64,000 nt of DNA from Mycobacterium bourgelatii (GCF_010723575.1 NZ_BLKZ01000001.1:1736001-1800000), one strand, 5' to 3'. Counted from the first letter of the stretch, positions 42,498-52,265 are shown. Translations and numbers: made by a program. The notes: generated by a model not told the origin, from the letters alone.

Positions 42498-43901
42498 ATG
42501 GCGCGCACGCTGGCTGAGAAGGTTTGGGACGACCATGTTGTGGTACGCGGCGAAGACGGCGCACCCGACCTGATCTACATCGATCTCCACCTCGTGCACG
42601 AGGTGACCAGCCCGCAGGCTTTCGACGGTCTGCGGTTGGCCGGACGACCGGTGCGGCGGCCGGACCTGACGATCGCCACCGAGGACCACAACGTCCCAAC
42701 CGTCGACATCGACAAACCGATCGCCGATGTGATTTCTCGCACACAGGTTGAGACATTGCGCCGCAACTGCGCGGAATTTGGTGTCCGCCTGCATCCAATG
42801 GGTGACATCGAGCAAGGCATCGTGCACGTCGTCGGACCCCAATTGGGCTTGACGCAGCCGGGAATGACGATCGTGTGTGGCGACAGCCACACCTCGACCC
42901 ATGGCGCTTTTGGCGCAATTGCAATGGGAATCGGCACCTCTGAGGTCGAGCACGTGCTGGCCACCCAGACGTTGCCACTGCGGCCGTTCAAAACGATGGC
43001 GGTCAATGTGGACGGTCAATTGCCCGCCGGTGTATCGGCCAAAGACATCATCCTTGCGCTGATCGCCAAGATCGGGACCGGCGGCGGACAGGGCCACGTC
43101 ATCGAATATCGGGGCAGCGCTATCGAATCGCTGTCGATGGAAGGCCGGATGACGATCTGCAATATGAGCATCGAAGCCGGTGCTCGCGCCGGCATGGTGG
43201 CCCCGGATGAGACCACCTACGAATACATCCGCGGCCGTCCGCACGCGCCGAAGGGTGCCGAATGGGACGCCGCATTGGCCTACTGGCAACAACTGCACAG
43301 CGATCCCGACGCCGTCTTCGACACCGAGGTCTACCTCGACGCAGCCTCGCTGAGCCCCTTTGTGACCTGGGGAACCAATCCGGGTCAGGGCGTGCCACTG
43401 GCGGGCGCGGTGCCGGATCCGGAGCTGATGACCGATGACGCCGAACGGCAGGCCGCCGAAAAGGCATTGGCGTACATGGACCTTCGACCGGGTACCGCGA
43501 TGCGCGATATCGCGGTGGACGCCGTGTTCGTCGGGTCATGTACCAACGGCCGTATCGAAGACCTACGGGTGGTGGCTGAGGTGCTGCGTGGCCGAAAGGT
43601 CGCCGACGGCGTGCGGATGCTGATCGTCCCGGGTTCCATGCGGGTACGAGCGCAGGCCGAAGAAGAAGGCCTCGGTGAGATTTTTATCACCGCAGGTGCC
43701 GACTGGCGGCAGGCGGGATGCTCGATGTGCTTGGGGATGAACCCCGATCAACTCTCTCCCGGCGAGCGATGCGCCGCGACTTCCAACCGCAACTTCGAGG
43801 GGCGGCAGGGTAAAGGCGGCCGTACGCATTTGGTGTCTCCGGCGGTTGCTGCCGCGACCGCGGTGCGCGGCAGGCTGTCCGCGCCGGCTGACTTGAATTG
43901 A
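42498..43901 (+). CDS. leuC: 3-isopropylmalate dehydratase large subunit
   Basis: 467 residues. An aconitase-type enzyme that isomerises 2- to 3-isopropylmalate. The three 4Fe-4S cysteines are visible in VGSCTNGRIEDL (about 340) and QAGCSMCLGMNPDQ (about 408). Other motifs are TEDHNVPT and CGDSHTSTHGAFGAIAMGIG (about 130-150). The start ATG 42498 has AAGTGAGGCAG upstream. leuD follows after 55 nt as the partner subunit. Confidence 0.96.
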   Translation: MARTLAEKVWDDHVVVRGEDGAPDLIYIDLHLVHEVTSPQAFDGLRLAGRPVRRPDLTIATEDHNVPTVDIDKPIADVISRTQVETLRRNCAEFGVRLHPMGDIEQGIVHVVGPQLGLTQPGMTIVCGDSHTSTHGAFGAIAMGIGTSEVEHVLATQTLPLRPFKTMAVNVDGQLPAGVSAKDIILALIAKIGTGGGQGHVIEYRGSAIESLSMEGRMTICNMSIEAGARAGMVAPDETTYEYIRGRPHAPKGAEWDAALAYWQQLHSDPDAVFDTEVYLDAASLSPFVTWGTNPGQGVPLAGAVPDPELMTDDAERQAAEKALAYMDLRPGTAMRDIAVDAVFVGSCTNGRIEDLRVVAEVLRGRKVADGVRMLIVPGSMRVRAQAEEEGLGEIFITAGADWRQAGCSMCLGMNPDQLSPGERCAATSNRNFEGRQGKGGRTHLVSPAVAAATAVRGRLSAPADLN

Positions 43902-43956
43902 AACCCAGGCAAATAAGGCCAACAACGAGACCGAACGAGAAAGAACCGGGCAGAAC

Positions 43957-44553
43957 ATGGAAGCCTTTCACACCCACACCGGCATCGGAGTACCCCTGCG
44001 GAGGTCCAATGTCGACACCGATCAGATCATTCCGGCAGCCTTCTTGAAGCGCGTAACCCGAACGGGTTTCGAGGACGGCTTGTTCGCGAGCTGGCGTTCG
44101 GATCCGTCATTTGTGCTAAACCTCAGCCCCTTTGATCGGGGTTCAGTGTTGGTCGCAGGACCCGATTTCGGCACCGGGTCGTCGCGGGAGCACGCCGTCT
44201 GGGCGCTCATGGACTACGGCTTCCGGGTGGTTATCTCGTCCCGCTTCGGCGACATCTTTCGCGGCAATGCGGGCAAAGCGGGCCTGCTGGCGGCCGAAGT
44301 CGACCAAGACGGCGTCGAACTTCTCTGGAAGCTCATCGAGCAGAGCCCGGGTCTGGAAATCACTGCCAATCTTCAAGATCGAAATATCACCGCGGGAACA
44401 GCGGTGCTGCCGTTCAGGATTGACGATCACACTCGGTGGCGCCTGCTCGAAGGTCTCGACGATATAGGCCTTACGCTGCGGAAACTCGACGAAATCGAAG
44501 CTTTCGAGGCGGGGCGACCGGACTGGAAACCGCGCACTTTGCCCATCCCTTAA
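43957..44553 (+). CDS. leuD: 3-isopropylmalate dehydratase small subunit
   Basis: 198 residues, the swivel domain of the LeuCD enzyme. Motifs: RRSNVDTDQIIPAAFLK (about 14), GPDFGTGSSREHAVWALMDY (about 68) and the active-site-region FRVVISSRFGDIFRGNAGKAG cut across about 88-107. It is translated after leuC from one transcript. A 7-bp hairpin (44636-44642 with 44655-44661) in the gap to hupB could weakly end the operon. Confidence 0.96.
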   Translation: MEAFHTHTGIGVPLRRSNVDTDQIIPAAFLKRVTRTGFEDGLFASWRSDPSFVLNLSPFDRGSVLVAGPDFGTGSSREHAVWALMDYGFRVVISSRFGDIFRGNAGKAGLLAAEVDQDGVELLWKLIEQSPGLEITANLQDRNITAGTAVLPFRIDDHTRWRLLEGLDDIGLTLRKLDEIEAFEAGRPDWKPRTLPIP

Positions 44554-44687
44554 CGGGTCCAATTCGGCCCCGGACAGCCTTCCGAAGCACACCTGAGCAA
44601 GCCGATATTGAGGGCGCGCCACCGGTCAAGGGCGGCAATCGGATTCCCAAAATGCCGATTGTGCGGTCCTGAAATTGCGCGTGGCTC

Positions 44688-44717
44688 TTGGCAATTTGCT
44701 GGGTAAGGGTTTACCGT
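44688..44717 (+). promoter_or_regulatory. hupB promoter
   Basis: TTGGCA (44688-44693) and TACCGT (44712-44717) are spaced by 18 bp, a good sigma-A match, 49 nt before the hupB ATG, which has CGGAGGG as ribosome binding site. hupB thus has its own strong promoter in addition to any read-through from leuCD. Confidence 0.6.
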
Positions 44718-44766
44718 AGTTCCCTAGTCGGTTCCAAAACGTGGACCACTTGCTTCGGAGGGTTGG

Positions 44767-45420
44767 ATGAACAAAGCAGAGCTCATAGATGTGCTCACAC
44801 AGAAATTGGGCTCGGACCGCCGACAGGCGACCGCCGCTGTCGAGAACATTGTCGACACGATTGTGCGCGCTGTGCACAAGGGCGACAGCGTCACGATTAC
44901 CGGGTTCGGTGTTTTCGAACAGCGTCGCCGCGCGGCTCGTGTGGCCCGTAATCCGCGTACCGGCGAGACCGTGAAGGTAAAGCCGACGTCGGTTCCGGCT
45001 TTCCGCCCGGGCGCCCAATTCAAAGCGGTTGTGTCTGGCGCACAAAAGCTCCCGGCTGACGGGCCCGCAGTCAAGCGCGGCGTATCGGCCGGCGGGGCCA
45101 AGAAGGCGGCCAAGAAGGCTCCGGCGAAGAAGGCTGCGAGCAAGACCACGGCCAAGAAGGCTGCGACCAAGGCTCCGGCCAAGAAGGCTGCGACCAAGGC
45201 TCCGGCCAAGAAGGCCGCGACCAAGGCTCCGGCCAAGAAGGCCGCGACCAAGGCTCCGGCGAAGAAGGCCGCGACCAAGGCTCCGGCGAAGAAGGCCGCG
45301 ACCAAGACCCCGGCGAAGAAGGCTGCGACCAAGGCTCCGGCCAAGAAGGCCGCGACCAAGGCTCCGGCCAAGAAGGCTCCGGCCAAGAAGGCCACGAGCA
45401 CGCGCCGCGGTCGCAAGTAA
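44767..45420 (+). CDS. hupB: DNA-binding protein HU with Lys/Ala-rich C-terminal tail
   Basis: 217 residues. Residues 1-90 are the HU fold (MNKAELIDVLTQKLGSDRRQ, GFGVFEQRRRAARVARNPRT). The remaining 120 residues are histone-H1-like tandem PAKKAATKA units (45100-45410), the mycobacterial HupB hallmark. It compacts the nucleoid, and mycobacterial HupB is also linked to iron uptake. The 27-bp repeats encoding the tail are near-identical at DNA level, so copy number may vary between strains. Confidence 0.97.
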   Translation: MNKAELIDVLTQKLGSDRRQATAAVENIVDTIVRAVHKGDSVTITGFGVFEQRRRAARVARNPRTGETVKVKPTSVPAFRPGAQFKAVVSGAQKLPADGPAVKRGVSAGGAKKAAKKAPAKKAASKTTAKKAATKAPAKKAATKAPAKKAATKAPAKKAATKAPAKKAATKAPAKKAATKTPAKKAATKAPAKKAATKAPAKKAPAKKATSTRRGRK

Positions 45421-45435
45421 GTCGACGCAAACGCA

Positions 45436-45474
45436 AATACCCTTCGTGCGGCAGCAATGCCGCCGAAGGGTATT
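45436..45474. terminator. Terminator hairpin between convergent hupB and mutT1
   Basis: AATACCCTTCG (45436-45446) pairs with CGAAGGGTATT (45464-45474), with an additional inner GCGGCA/TGCCGC stem. It lies exactly between the two convergent genes and can serve both directions. Confidence 0.75.
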
Positions 45475-45480
45475 CGCGCG

Positions 45481-46416
45481 TTATGACCGCACTTTTCCGG
45501 CTAGCGCGCCACCGATGTGATCGGCTGCAATGACTCGGCCGTCGACCAACGACATCACCCAGGTACTGCCTTTGAGGTTGCGGGCCTTGTCCGGGAGCAC
45601 ACCGTCGCGTTCCGCCCACCAAGCGATCAGATCTGGAATTACCTTGCCCTGGGAGCAGATAACCGGTGTGCCTTTACGGGTGGCGATTTGCAGAACTCGA
45701 TGGCGGCCGCGTTTGGGATTCTTGGCATAGGCCTCTTCGCTAAGGCTGGGCTCGTCGCGAATGGCCACACCAAGTTCCGCGGCTAGCGGTTCCACCGTCT
45801 GATAGCAACGCACTCGGTCGGCCGAATAAACATCGGTGGCGCCGAACGCGAGCAACTGGCCGACCAGTGCCTCGGCCTGCGCACGCCCCTTCTTGTCCAG
45901 CGGCCGTTTGGTGTCATCGCCGCGAAAACGTGCTTTGCTGCCTGCGGTGCCGTGTCGCACTATCAACACCGTCTTTGTGTCGGCCGGGTGTTTGGTGAAC
46001 CGGCGCAGAACCTTTCGATCTTGCGGGTATTCGAGCGTTTTCATTGCGTCGGCAATCGGCAACCAGACGAGCTCATCGACTTCATTACCGGGGGTGAAGA
46101 TTCCGCCGGTACTGCGCGCGGCCCAGTAGTGGACTTTTTTGATGCCTTGGTCGACCGGGTATGTCACGGTGGCGAGTCGCCGCCCAAGGTGCGCGTGGTG
46201 ACCGGTTTCCTCGAATATCTCGCGCACCGCGGTCACCGGCGCGGTCTCACCCGGATCCACTTTGCCCTTGGGCAGCGACCAGTCGTCATACCTCGGCCGG
46301 TGGATCAGGGCCACCTCGATCGCCTTGCCCTTGGCGTGCCGCCACAACACCGCGCCGGCGGCATACACAGTGCGGCCCTCTGAGCGCCGTCGGGCCGACG
46401 AGTTCTGGATCGACAC
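45481..46416 (-). CDS. mutT1: MutT1-type 8-oxo-(d)GTP hydrolase (Nudix plus histidine phosphatase)
   Basis: 311 residues. The N-terminal Nudix box is GKVDPGETAPVTAVREIFEE followed by TGH (about 51-73). A C-terminal histidine-phosphatase domain begins VLIVRHGTAGSKARFRGDD (about 150, RHG motif). This two-domain layout is specific to actinobacterial MutT1 (Rv2985), which cleans oxidised guanine nucleotides and cleaves dinucleoside polyphosphates. It is followed on the right by ppk on the same strand (43 nt gap), linking nucleotide and polyphosphate metabolism. Confidence 0.95.
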   Translation of the reverse strand: MSIQNSSARRRSEGRTVYAAGAVLWRHAKGKAIEVALIHRPRYDDWSLPKGKVDPGETAPVTAVREIFEETGHHAHLGRRLATVTYPVDQGIKKVHYWAARSTGGIFTPGNEVDELVWLPIADAMKTLEYPQDRKVLRRFTKHPADTKTVLIVRHGTAGSKARFRGDDTKRPLDKKGRAQAEALVGQLLAFGATDVYSADRVRCYQTVEPLAAELGVAIRDEPSLSEEAYAKNPKRGRHRVLQIATRKGTPVICSQGKVIPDLIAWWAERDGVLPDKARNLKGSTWVMSLVDGRVIAADHIGGALAGKVRS

Positions 46417-46459
46417 CTCAACTCCTGCAGGTCAATTCGGCCTTGTACAGCACCCAGAG

Positions 46460-48664
46460 TCAGCTGCGGTGTCGCTCCATCAACGACACCTGATGATCGC
46501 GAACGCTCTGGCCCTCCCGTGGCGAGGCGGTCCATTGGCCATCGCGGCCCAGTTCCCAGCACCGGGTCGCCGGGTCCAGCGCGGACTCGAACAGTTCGTC
46601 CAACTGCCCGGTCAGTCGTGGGTCTTTGACTTGAACCATCACCTCGACGCGGCGGTCCAGATTGCGGTGCATCATGTCGGCACTGCCGATCCAAAACTCG
46701 TTGATCGCATTGAAGTGGATGATCCGCGAGTGTTCCAGGAAGCGACCGAGAATCGAGCGGACCGAGATGTTTTCGGAGTAGCCTTCCGCGCCGGGGCGCA
46801 GCGCACAGATGCCGCGCACCACCACCTCTACCCGCACCCCCTCCTGCGAGGCGCGGTAGAGGGCGTCGATGACCTGTTCGTCGACCAGAGCATTCATCTT
46901 GAGCCGAATACGGCCCTGACCCTGAGTGGGGCCGCTTTGTTTGTGAGCGGCCACTTCCCGCTCCACTCGTTCGATGATCCCGGTGCGAATTCCGTGCGGC
47001 GCGACCAAGAGGTTGCGGTACGAGAGCTTCCGCGAATATCCGGTGAGCGAATTGAACAAGTCGGTGAGGTCGGCGCCGATATCCGGTGCCGCGGTCAGCA
47101 GGCCGACATCCTCGTAGAGGCGGGCTGTCTTGCCGTTGTAGTTGCCGGTGCCGATGTGGCAATACCGCCGGATGATCGGACCTTCGCGACGCACCACCAG
47201 GCATGTCTTGCAGTGCGTCTTGAGCCCGACGAGACCGTAGACCACGTGCACGCCCGCTTGCTCCAACGTGCGGGCCCATCGAATGTTGGCTTGCTCGTCG
47301 AAGCGCGCTTTGATCTCCACCAATGCCACTACTTGCTTTCCGGCTTCCGCGGCGTCGATCAGCGCCCGCACGATCGGGGAGTCGCCCGAGGTGCGGTACA
47401 GGGTCTGTTTGATCGCAAGCACGTTGGGATCGGCGGCGGCCACCTCGATGAACCGCTGCACGCTGGTGGAGAACGAGTCGTACGGATGATGAACCAGCAC
47501 ATCGCCTTCGCGCAGGGTGGCGAAGATGCTCTTGGGTGTCTCGCGGTCGGCGAACGCGGGATGGGTTGCGGGAACGAAAGCCCGGTCCTTGAGGCCCGGC
47601 CGGTCGACAGCGTAGATCTGCCATAGCGACGATAGATCGAGTAACCCCGGAACCTCGATGACGTCACCGGGATCCACGTCGAGTTCGCGCAGTAGCAACT
47701 CCAACATGCCCTCGGTCATGTCATCGGCGACTTCGAGCCGAACCGGCGAGCCGAAACGTCGGCGAGCCAATTCCCGCTCGAGCGCCTGCAACAGGTCCTC
47801 GTCGCGGTCCTCCTCGACCTCGAAATCCGCGTTGCGGGTGATGCGGAACGCGTGGTGCTCGACGATTTCCATGCCGGGGAACAGCACCGGCAGAAAAGCC
47901 GCGATCAGTTCCTCCATCGGCAGGAACCGTAGGGGGGCTGGGCCTTCGGTGCTTTCGCCGTTGCGGTTCGTGCGGAGTTGGACGAAGCGGTCGACGTTGT
48001 CGGGGACCTTGATCCGGGCGAAATGCTGGGTTCCGTCCTCGGGTTGCTTGACGGTGACCGCCAGATTCAGGCTCAACCCGCTGACGAAGGGGAACGGGTG
48101 GGCCGGATCGACCGCCAGTGGTGTCAGTACGGGGAAGACCTGGTCGTTGAAATAGACCGACAATTGGTCGCGCTCGGCTTGATCGAGATCGTTCCACGTG
48201 ACGATGTAGATGCCCTCATCGCGGAAAGCCGGTAGCACCACGTCGTGGAACACGCGCGCGTGGCGGCTGGCGATCTGCTGGGTCTTCTCGCCGATGAGGC
48301 GCAGCTGCTCGCGCGGCGTCAAACCGTCGGCGGAGCGGACCGACAACCCCATCTCGTCACGCCGTTTGAGGCCGGCCACCCGAACCATGTAGAACTCATC
48401 GAGATTGGACGCAAAGATCGCCAGAAACTTTGCCCGCTCGAGCAACGGCAACGAACTGTCGGCGGCCAGCGCCAGGACCCGAGCGTTGAAGTCGAGCCAG
48501 CTCAGTTCCCTGTTGAGGTAACGATCTTCTGGAAGCCGGTCGTTGACCGCGTCGGCTGTCGCGGCGGGCGGTGCGGCAAGGCCGGAGTCGTCTGGATCCC
48601 AGGCGTTCTCGTCGGCGCGCACTTGAGCTTCGGTATCGGTCACTCTGCGATCATTGCGTATCAC
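46460..48664 (-). CDS. ppk: Polyphosphate kinase 1
   Basis: About 734 residues from GTG 48664 (VIRNDRRVTDTEAQ), which lines up with the tuberculosis N-terminus; an ATG at 48694 would add 10 residues. The N domain starts DRYLNRELSWLDFNARVLAL and the head domain NLDEFYMVRVAGLKRRDEMG. The autophosphorylated His lies in RRYCHIGTGNYNGKTARLYE near residue 490. The enzyme makes polyphosphate from ATP. The conserved C-terminal signature HRNLDRRVEVM (preceded by GSADMM) is complete. Confidence 0.95.
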   Translation of the reverse strand: MIRNDRRVTDTEAQVRADENAWDPDDSGLAAPPAATADAVNDRLPEDRYLNRELSWLDFNARVLALAADSSLPLLERAKFLAIFASNLDEFYMVRVAGLKRRDEMGLSVRSADGLTPREQLRLIGEKTQQIASRHARVFHDVVLPAFRDEGIYIVTWNDLDQAERDQLSVYFNDQVFPVLTPLAVDPAHPFPFVSGLSLNLAVTVKQPEDGTQHFARIKVPDNVDRFVQLRTNRNGESTEGPAPLRFLPMEELIAAFLPVLFPGMEIVEHHAFRITRNADFEVEEDRDEDLLQALERELARRRFGSPVRLEVADDMTEGMLELLLRELDVDPGDVIEVPGLLDLSSLWQIYAVDRPGLKDRAFVPATHPAFADRETPKSIFATLREGDVLVHHPYDSFSTSVQRFIEVAAADPNVLAIKQTLYRTSGDSPIVRALIDAAEAGKQVVALVEIKARFDEQANIRWARTLEQAGVHVVYGLVGLKTHCKTCLVVRREGPIIRRYCHIGTGNYNGKTARLYEDVGLLTAAPDIGADLTDLFNSLTGYSRKLSYRNLLVAPHGIRTGIIERVEREVAAHKQSGPTQGQGRIRLKMNALVDEQVIDALYRASQEGVRVEVVVRGICALRPGAEGYSENISVRSILGRFLEHSRIIHFNAINEFWIGSADMMHRNLDRRVEVMVQVKDPRLTGQLDELFESALDPATRCWELGRDGQWTASPREGQSVRDHQVSLMERHRS

Positions 48665-48741
48665 GGGGTGGTGCTGCCAGCTTCGAGCCGACATCGATAG
48701 GCCATTGGTACGCGTGGGGACGATTCAACCCGGCCGCTGCG

Positions 48742-49398
48742 CTAACGATGCGCCAGAGCGCGCGCGGTCGCGGGGCCCACGCCGAGACGCCGCGCGGCGG
48801 CGAGGTCGGCCGGAGTGTCGACATCGCACCGCAGTCCGGGCCAGGCGCCGGTCAGTTCGATAGCACCCGAACGCCGGTGCCGTGCGGACGAATCCGCGCC
48901 GAATTGCGGGTCTAGCTTGGCTCCGAAAGCGCACAGTACCGAAGTGCCGGTTCCCAGCCGGTCAGCGACGAAACTACGTCGGTGATGTCGCGCGGCCGCG
49001 ATCGCTTCGGCGAGTTCCTGTGTTTGTAGCGCGGGCAAATCACCTTGCAGGACAACGATATTGGGAGACGATTCGGCAACGGCGCGCTCGGCCGCGGCAA
49101 TGGCGTTGTTCAACGGATCCGGGTCGCCCTCCGGCGTCGGGTCGGCCAGCACGGTGGCGCCGAGCTCGGTCGCTGCGGCCGTCGCCGCTTCATCGGGGGT
49201 GATGACGGTGATCGATTGCAGGGCGGGCACGCGCGCCGCCGCGGCCAGGGTGTCCATCAGCATGGCCAGCACCACGCTCTCCCGGGTCTGCGCGGAGAAC
49301 ACCGGTGCCAGTCTGGTCTTGGCGGCGGCCAACCGCTTGACGGCGATGATCAACCCCACATCACCCTTACGCTCGGCCCGGGTGCCGCTCACGCCCAC
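48742..49398 (-). CDS. fbiD: Phosphoenolpyruvate guanylyltransferase of F420 synthesis
   Basis: About 218 residues (GTG 49398), or 216 from GTG 49392. The nucleotidyltransferase signature is LIIAVKRLAAAKTRLAPVFS at the N-terminus, with VVLQGDLPALQTQEL (about 115) and RCDVDTPADLAAARRLGVG at the C-terminus. It matches Rv2983/FbiD (CofC family), which activates phosphoenolpyruvate for coenzyme F420. TAGGGT (49406-49411, minus strand) lies 7 nt before GTG 49398, favouring that leaderless start. It is divergent from gpsA. Confidence 0.92.
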   Translation of the reverse strand: MGVSGTRAERKGDVGLIIAVKRLAAAKTRLAPVFSAQTRESVVLAMLMDTLAAAARVPALQSITVITPDEAATAAATELGATVLADPTPEGDPDPLNNAIAAAERAVAESSPNIVVLQGDLPALQTQELAEAIAAARHHRRSFVADRLGTGTSVLCAFGAKLDPQFGADSSARHRRSGAIELTGAWPGLRCDVDTPADLAAARRLGVGPATARALAHR

Positions 49399-49503
49399 GA
49401 GCGCCACCCTAGCGCGACGGTGCCGGTCCGGCTCCGCGCTAGCGTGATGAACGACTGGGCGCTGGAATAGTGTCAGCGGTTGCCGTGTGAAGGGAAGTGG
49501 TGG

Positions 49504-50511
49504 ATGGCCAGCTCGGAAACCATTGCAGTGATGGGCGCTGGCGCATGGGGCACGGTGCTCGCAAAGGTGCTCGCCGACGCCGGGCAACAGGTCACGCTGT
49601 GGGCGCGACGAGCGGAAGTCGCGGAGGAGATCAACAAGACCAGCCGCAACCCCGACTATCTCCCGGGGATGTTGCTGCCGCCCGGTGTACGGGCCACGGC
49701 CGACCCGGAAGAAGCGCTGAGCGGCGTCACGACGGTGCTGTTGGGTGTGCCGGCGCAGACGATGCGGAGCAACCTCGAGCGTTGGGCGGGGCTGCTGACC
49801 GACGGTGCAACGCTGGTCAGCCTGGCCAAGGGGATCGAGCTGGACACCCTGATGCGGATGAGCCAGGTGATCATCTCGGTGACCGGCGTGGACGCGGGAC
49901 AGGTCGCCGTGATCTCAGGCCCCAACCTGGCCAGTGAGATCGCCGAGGGACAGCCCGCGGCCACAGTCATCGCCTGCAGCGACTCCGGTCGCGCGGTCGC
50001 GTTGCAACGCTTCCTGAACAGCGGATACTTCCGGCCCTACACAAACTCCGATGTCGTCGGCACCGAGATCGGCGGAGCCTGCAAGAACGTCATCGCGCTC
50101 GCGTGCGGGATGGCCGCCGGTGTCGGACTGGGTGAAAACACCGCTGCGGCGATAATCACCCGCGGCCTGGCGGAGATCATGCGCCTGGGGTTGGCGCTCG
50201 GGGCCAAGGGCACGACGCTCGCGGGCCTGGCCGGAGTTGGCGATTTGGTGGCCACCTGCACGTCGCCGCATTCGCGTAACCGCTCGTTCGGCGAGTTGTT
50301 GGGCCGTGGGGAGACCATGCAATCCGCGCTGGATCGCAAGGACGGCTACGTCGTCGAGGGCGTGACGTCGTGCCAGTCGGTGCTGGCGCTAGCGTCCAGC
50401 TACGACGTCGAAATGCCACTCACCGACGCCGTACATCGGGTCTGTCACAAGGGGCTGTCGGTGAACGAGGCGATAGCGTTGCTTTTGGGGCGCAGCACCA
50501 AGCCCGAATGA
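49504..50511 (+). CDS. gpsA: Glycerol-3-phosphate dehydrogenase [NAD(P)+]
   Basis: 335 residues from ATG 49504 (MASSETIAVMGAGAWGTVLA); GAAGGGAAG lies just upstream. NAD-binding GAGAWG, the VISGPNLASEIAEGQPAATV motif (about 138) and the catalytic Lys region GACKNVIALACGMAAGVGLG (about 195) are intact. It makes sn-glycerol-3-phosphate for phospholipids. It corresponds to Rv2982c. ddlA follows after 78 nt on the same strand. Confidence 0.95.
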   Translation: MASSETIAVMGAGAWGTVLAKVLADAGQQVTLWARRAEVAEEINKTSRNPDYLPGMLLPPGVRATADPEEALSGVTTVLLGVPAQTMRSNLERWAGLLTDGATLVSLAKGIELDTLMRMSQVIISVTGVDAGQVAVISGPNLASEIAEGQPAATVIACSDSGRAVALQRFLNSGYFRPYTNSDVVGTEIGGACKNVIALACGMAAGVGLGENTAAAIITRGLAEIMRLGLALGAKGTTLAGLAGVGDLVATCTSPHSRNRSFGELLGRGETMQSALDRKDGYVVEGVTSCQSVLALASSYDVEMPLTDAVHRVCHKGLSVNEAIALLLGRSTKPE

Positions 50512-50589
50512 TCCGGTAGCCGGGTAAAACCGCAGCTCGCACCTCCAGGCCCGACCTCCCGGCGCCCCACCCGGTAGCCTCTCCAGGTT

Positions 50590-51723
50590 GTGAATGCCAG
50601 CGAGCAGCGTGAGGGGCGTGTGCGCGTGGCCGTCGTCTTCGGCGGACGCAGCAACGAGCACGGCATCTCCTGCGTGTCGGCGGGCAGCATCCTGCGCAAT
50701 CTGGATCCGCGCCGGTTCGAGGTACTGGCGATCGGCATTACCCGGGATGGCTCGTGGGTGCTCACCGATGGTGACCCCGACGCGCTGGCCATCACCAACC
50801 GGCAATTGCCGGAGGTGAACGCCCAATCGGGCACCGAACTCGCGCTGCCGGCTGATCCACAGCGCAGCGGCCAATTGGTGTCGTTGCAGCACTCGACAGG
50901 CCCCAATGCGCGGGAAGTCCTGGCCTCGGTCGACGTGGTGTTTCCGGTGCTGCACGGGCCCTACGGCGAGGACGGCACCATTCAGGGGCTGCTCGAGCTC
51001 GCGGGCCTGCCCTATGTGGGTGCGGGGGTGCTGGCCAGCGCCACCGGCATGGACAAGGAGTTCACCAAGAAGCTGCTCATCGCCGAGGGGCTGCCGGTGG
51101 GTGCGCACGCCGTGCTGCGACCGACACGCGCGACCCTTGATCCCGAGGAACGTGAGCGGCTTGGGTTGCCGGCCTTCGTCAAGCCGGCCAGGGGCGGTTC
51201 CTCGATCGGCGTGAGCCGGGTGACCAGCTGGGACGAATTGCCCGCCGCGATCGCCGAGGCCCGTCGCCATGACCCCAAGGTGATCGTCGAGGCGGCGATC
51301 AATGGCCGTGAGCTGGAATGCGGTGTGCTCGAAATGCCTGACGGCACAGTGGAAGCCAGCACCTTGGGCGAGATCAGGGTGGCCGGGGTACGCGGCCGTG
51401 AGGATTCGTTCTACGACTTCGCGACCAAATATCTCGACGACGCGGCCGAATTGGACGTGCCGGCCAAGGTTGACGACGACGTCGCCGACGCCCTGCGACA
51501 GTTGGCGATCCGGGCTTTCACCGCCATCGACTGCCAGGGGCTGGCTCGGGTGGACTTCTTCCTCACCGACAACGGTCCGGTGATCAACGAGATCAACACC
51601 ATGCCGGGCTTCACCACGATCTCGATGTATCCGCGGATGTGGGCGGCCAGCGGCGTCGACTATCCCACCCTGCTGGCGACCATGGTGGACACCGCGTTGG
51701 CGCGCGGTGTAGGCCTGCGGTAG
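50590..51723 (+). CDS. ddlA: D-alanine--D-alanine ligase
   Basis: 377 residues, an ATP-grasp enzyme that makes the D-Ala-D-Ala dipeptide for peptidoglycan; target of D-cycloserine. Motifs: RVAVVFGGRSNEHGISCVSA near the N-terminus, VLHGPYGEDGTIQGLLEL (about 115), VKPARGGSSIGVSRV (about 198) and NEINTMPGFTTISMYPRMW (about 335). GTG 50590 is the only good start; TAGCCT is 9 nt upstream, slightly far for a leaderless start. Confidence 0.96.
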   Translation: MNASEQREGRVRVAVVFGGRSNEHGISCVSAGSILRNLDPRRFEVLAIGITRDGSWVLTDGDPDALAITNRQLPEVNAQSGTELALPADPQRSGQLVSLQHSTGPNAREVLASVDVVFPVLHGPYGEDGTIQGLLELAGLPYVGAGVLASATGMDKEFTKKLLIAEGLPVGAHAVLRPTRATLDPEERERLGLPAFVKPARGGSSIGVSRVTSWDELPAAIAEARRHDPKVIVEAAINGRELECGVLEMPDGTVEASTLGEIRVAGVRGREDSFYDFATKYLDDAAELDVPAKVDDDVADALRQLAIRAFTAIDCQGLARVDFFLTDNGPVINEINTMPGFTTISMYPRMWAASGVDYPTLLATMVDTALARGVGLR

Positions 51724-51731
51724 CTGCTCGA

Positions 51732-52265
51732 CTAACGGGGCGGGCCGGGGCGGATCGGCACTGCGTCCATGGTCCGGTCAATCGTCTCCGACAGTTGCTG
51801 GATCGGCGTGGGTCCGGCGTCGGTCGGCAGCGTGAGCGCGACGTAGACCGGACGATCCACGGCATACCAAGTGAATTGGTTCTCACCGGATCCGGAGGCC
51901 GTCTGGAACCACTGCACACGGTCGACGACTTGGATGGGGGAGCCGATGACGAAGTCGGCCGGCCGTTCCAGCCCACAGCGCAGGATCACCGGTTCGCTGC
52001 GTCCGGAACGCCACGCCACGGCGCCCTCGGGTGCGGGTTGCGCCACCGTTGCACGCTCGTAGTCCCCGAGTCGCTGCGGCAGCGCGGCCAACAGCGCCTG
52101 GCACGGCGGCGCGCCGGCTTGCGGTGCGGCCGCGGCCGGGAGCTCAACGGGTTTCGCCGGTCCGTGCTGGGTTGCCGCGATCGCGAGAATGACACCCAGC
52201 GCCGTCACGGCCAGCGCCACCGCGGCGATGATGAGGGCACGTGGCGGCCCGTCGGGGTCGGGCAC
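51732..52265 (-). CDS. DUF3515-type membrane-anchored protein (Rv2980-like)
   Basis: 177 residues from GTG 52265, with AGGAGG 5 nt upstream. An N-terminal membrane helix (about 9-32) is followed by an exported domain with two cysteines (PPCQALLAALPQRLGDYERA and PVILRCGLERPADF) and the DUF3515 motif WFQTASGSGENQFTWYAVDR. Function unknown. It lies between ddlA and thiL as in H37Rv. The frame stays open far upstream, through thiL antisense, but the ribosome binding site and membrane anchor fix the start. Confidence 0.85.
   Translation of the reverse strand: MPDPDGPPRALIIAAVALAVTALGVILAIAATQHGPAKPVELPAAAAPQAGAPPCQALLAALPQRLGDYERATVAQPAPEGAVAWRSGRSEPVILRCGLERPADFVIGSPIQVVDRVQWFQTASGSGENQFTWYAVDRPVYVALTLPTDAGPTPIQQLSETIDRTMDAVPIRPGPPR

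Noticed and set aside
45071..45622. Trp/Pro-rich minus frame opposite hupB
   Set aside because: Antisense shadow of the Lys/Ala repeat tail.
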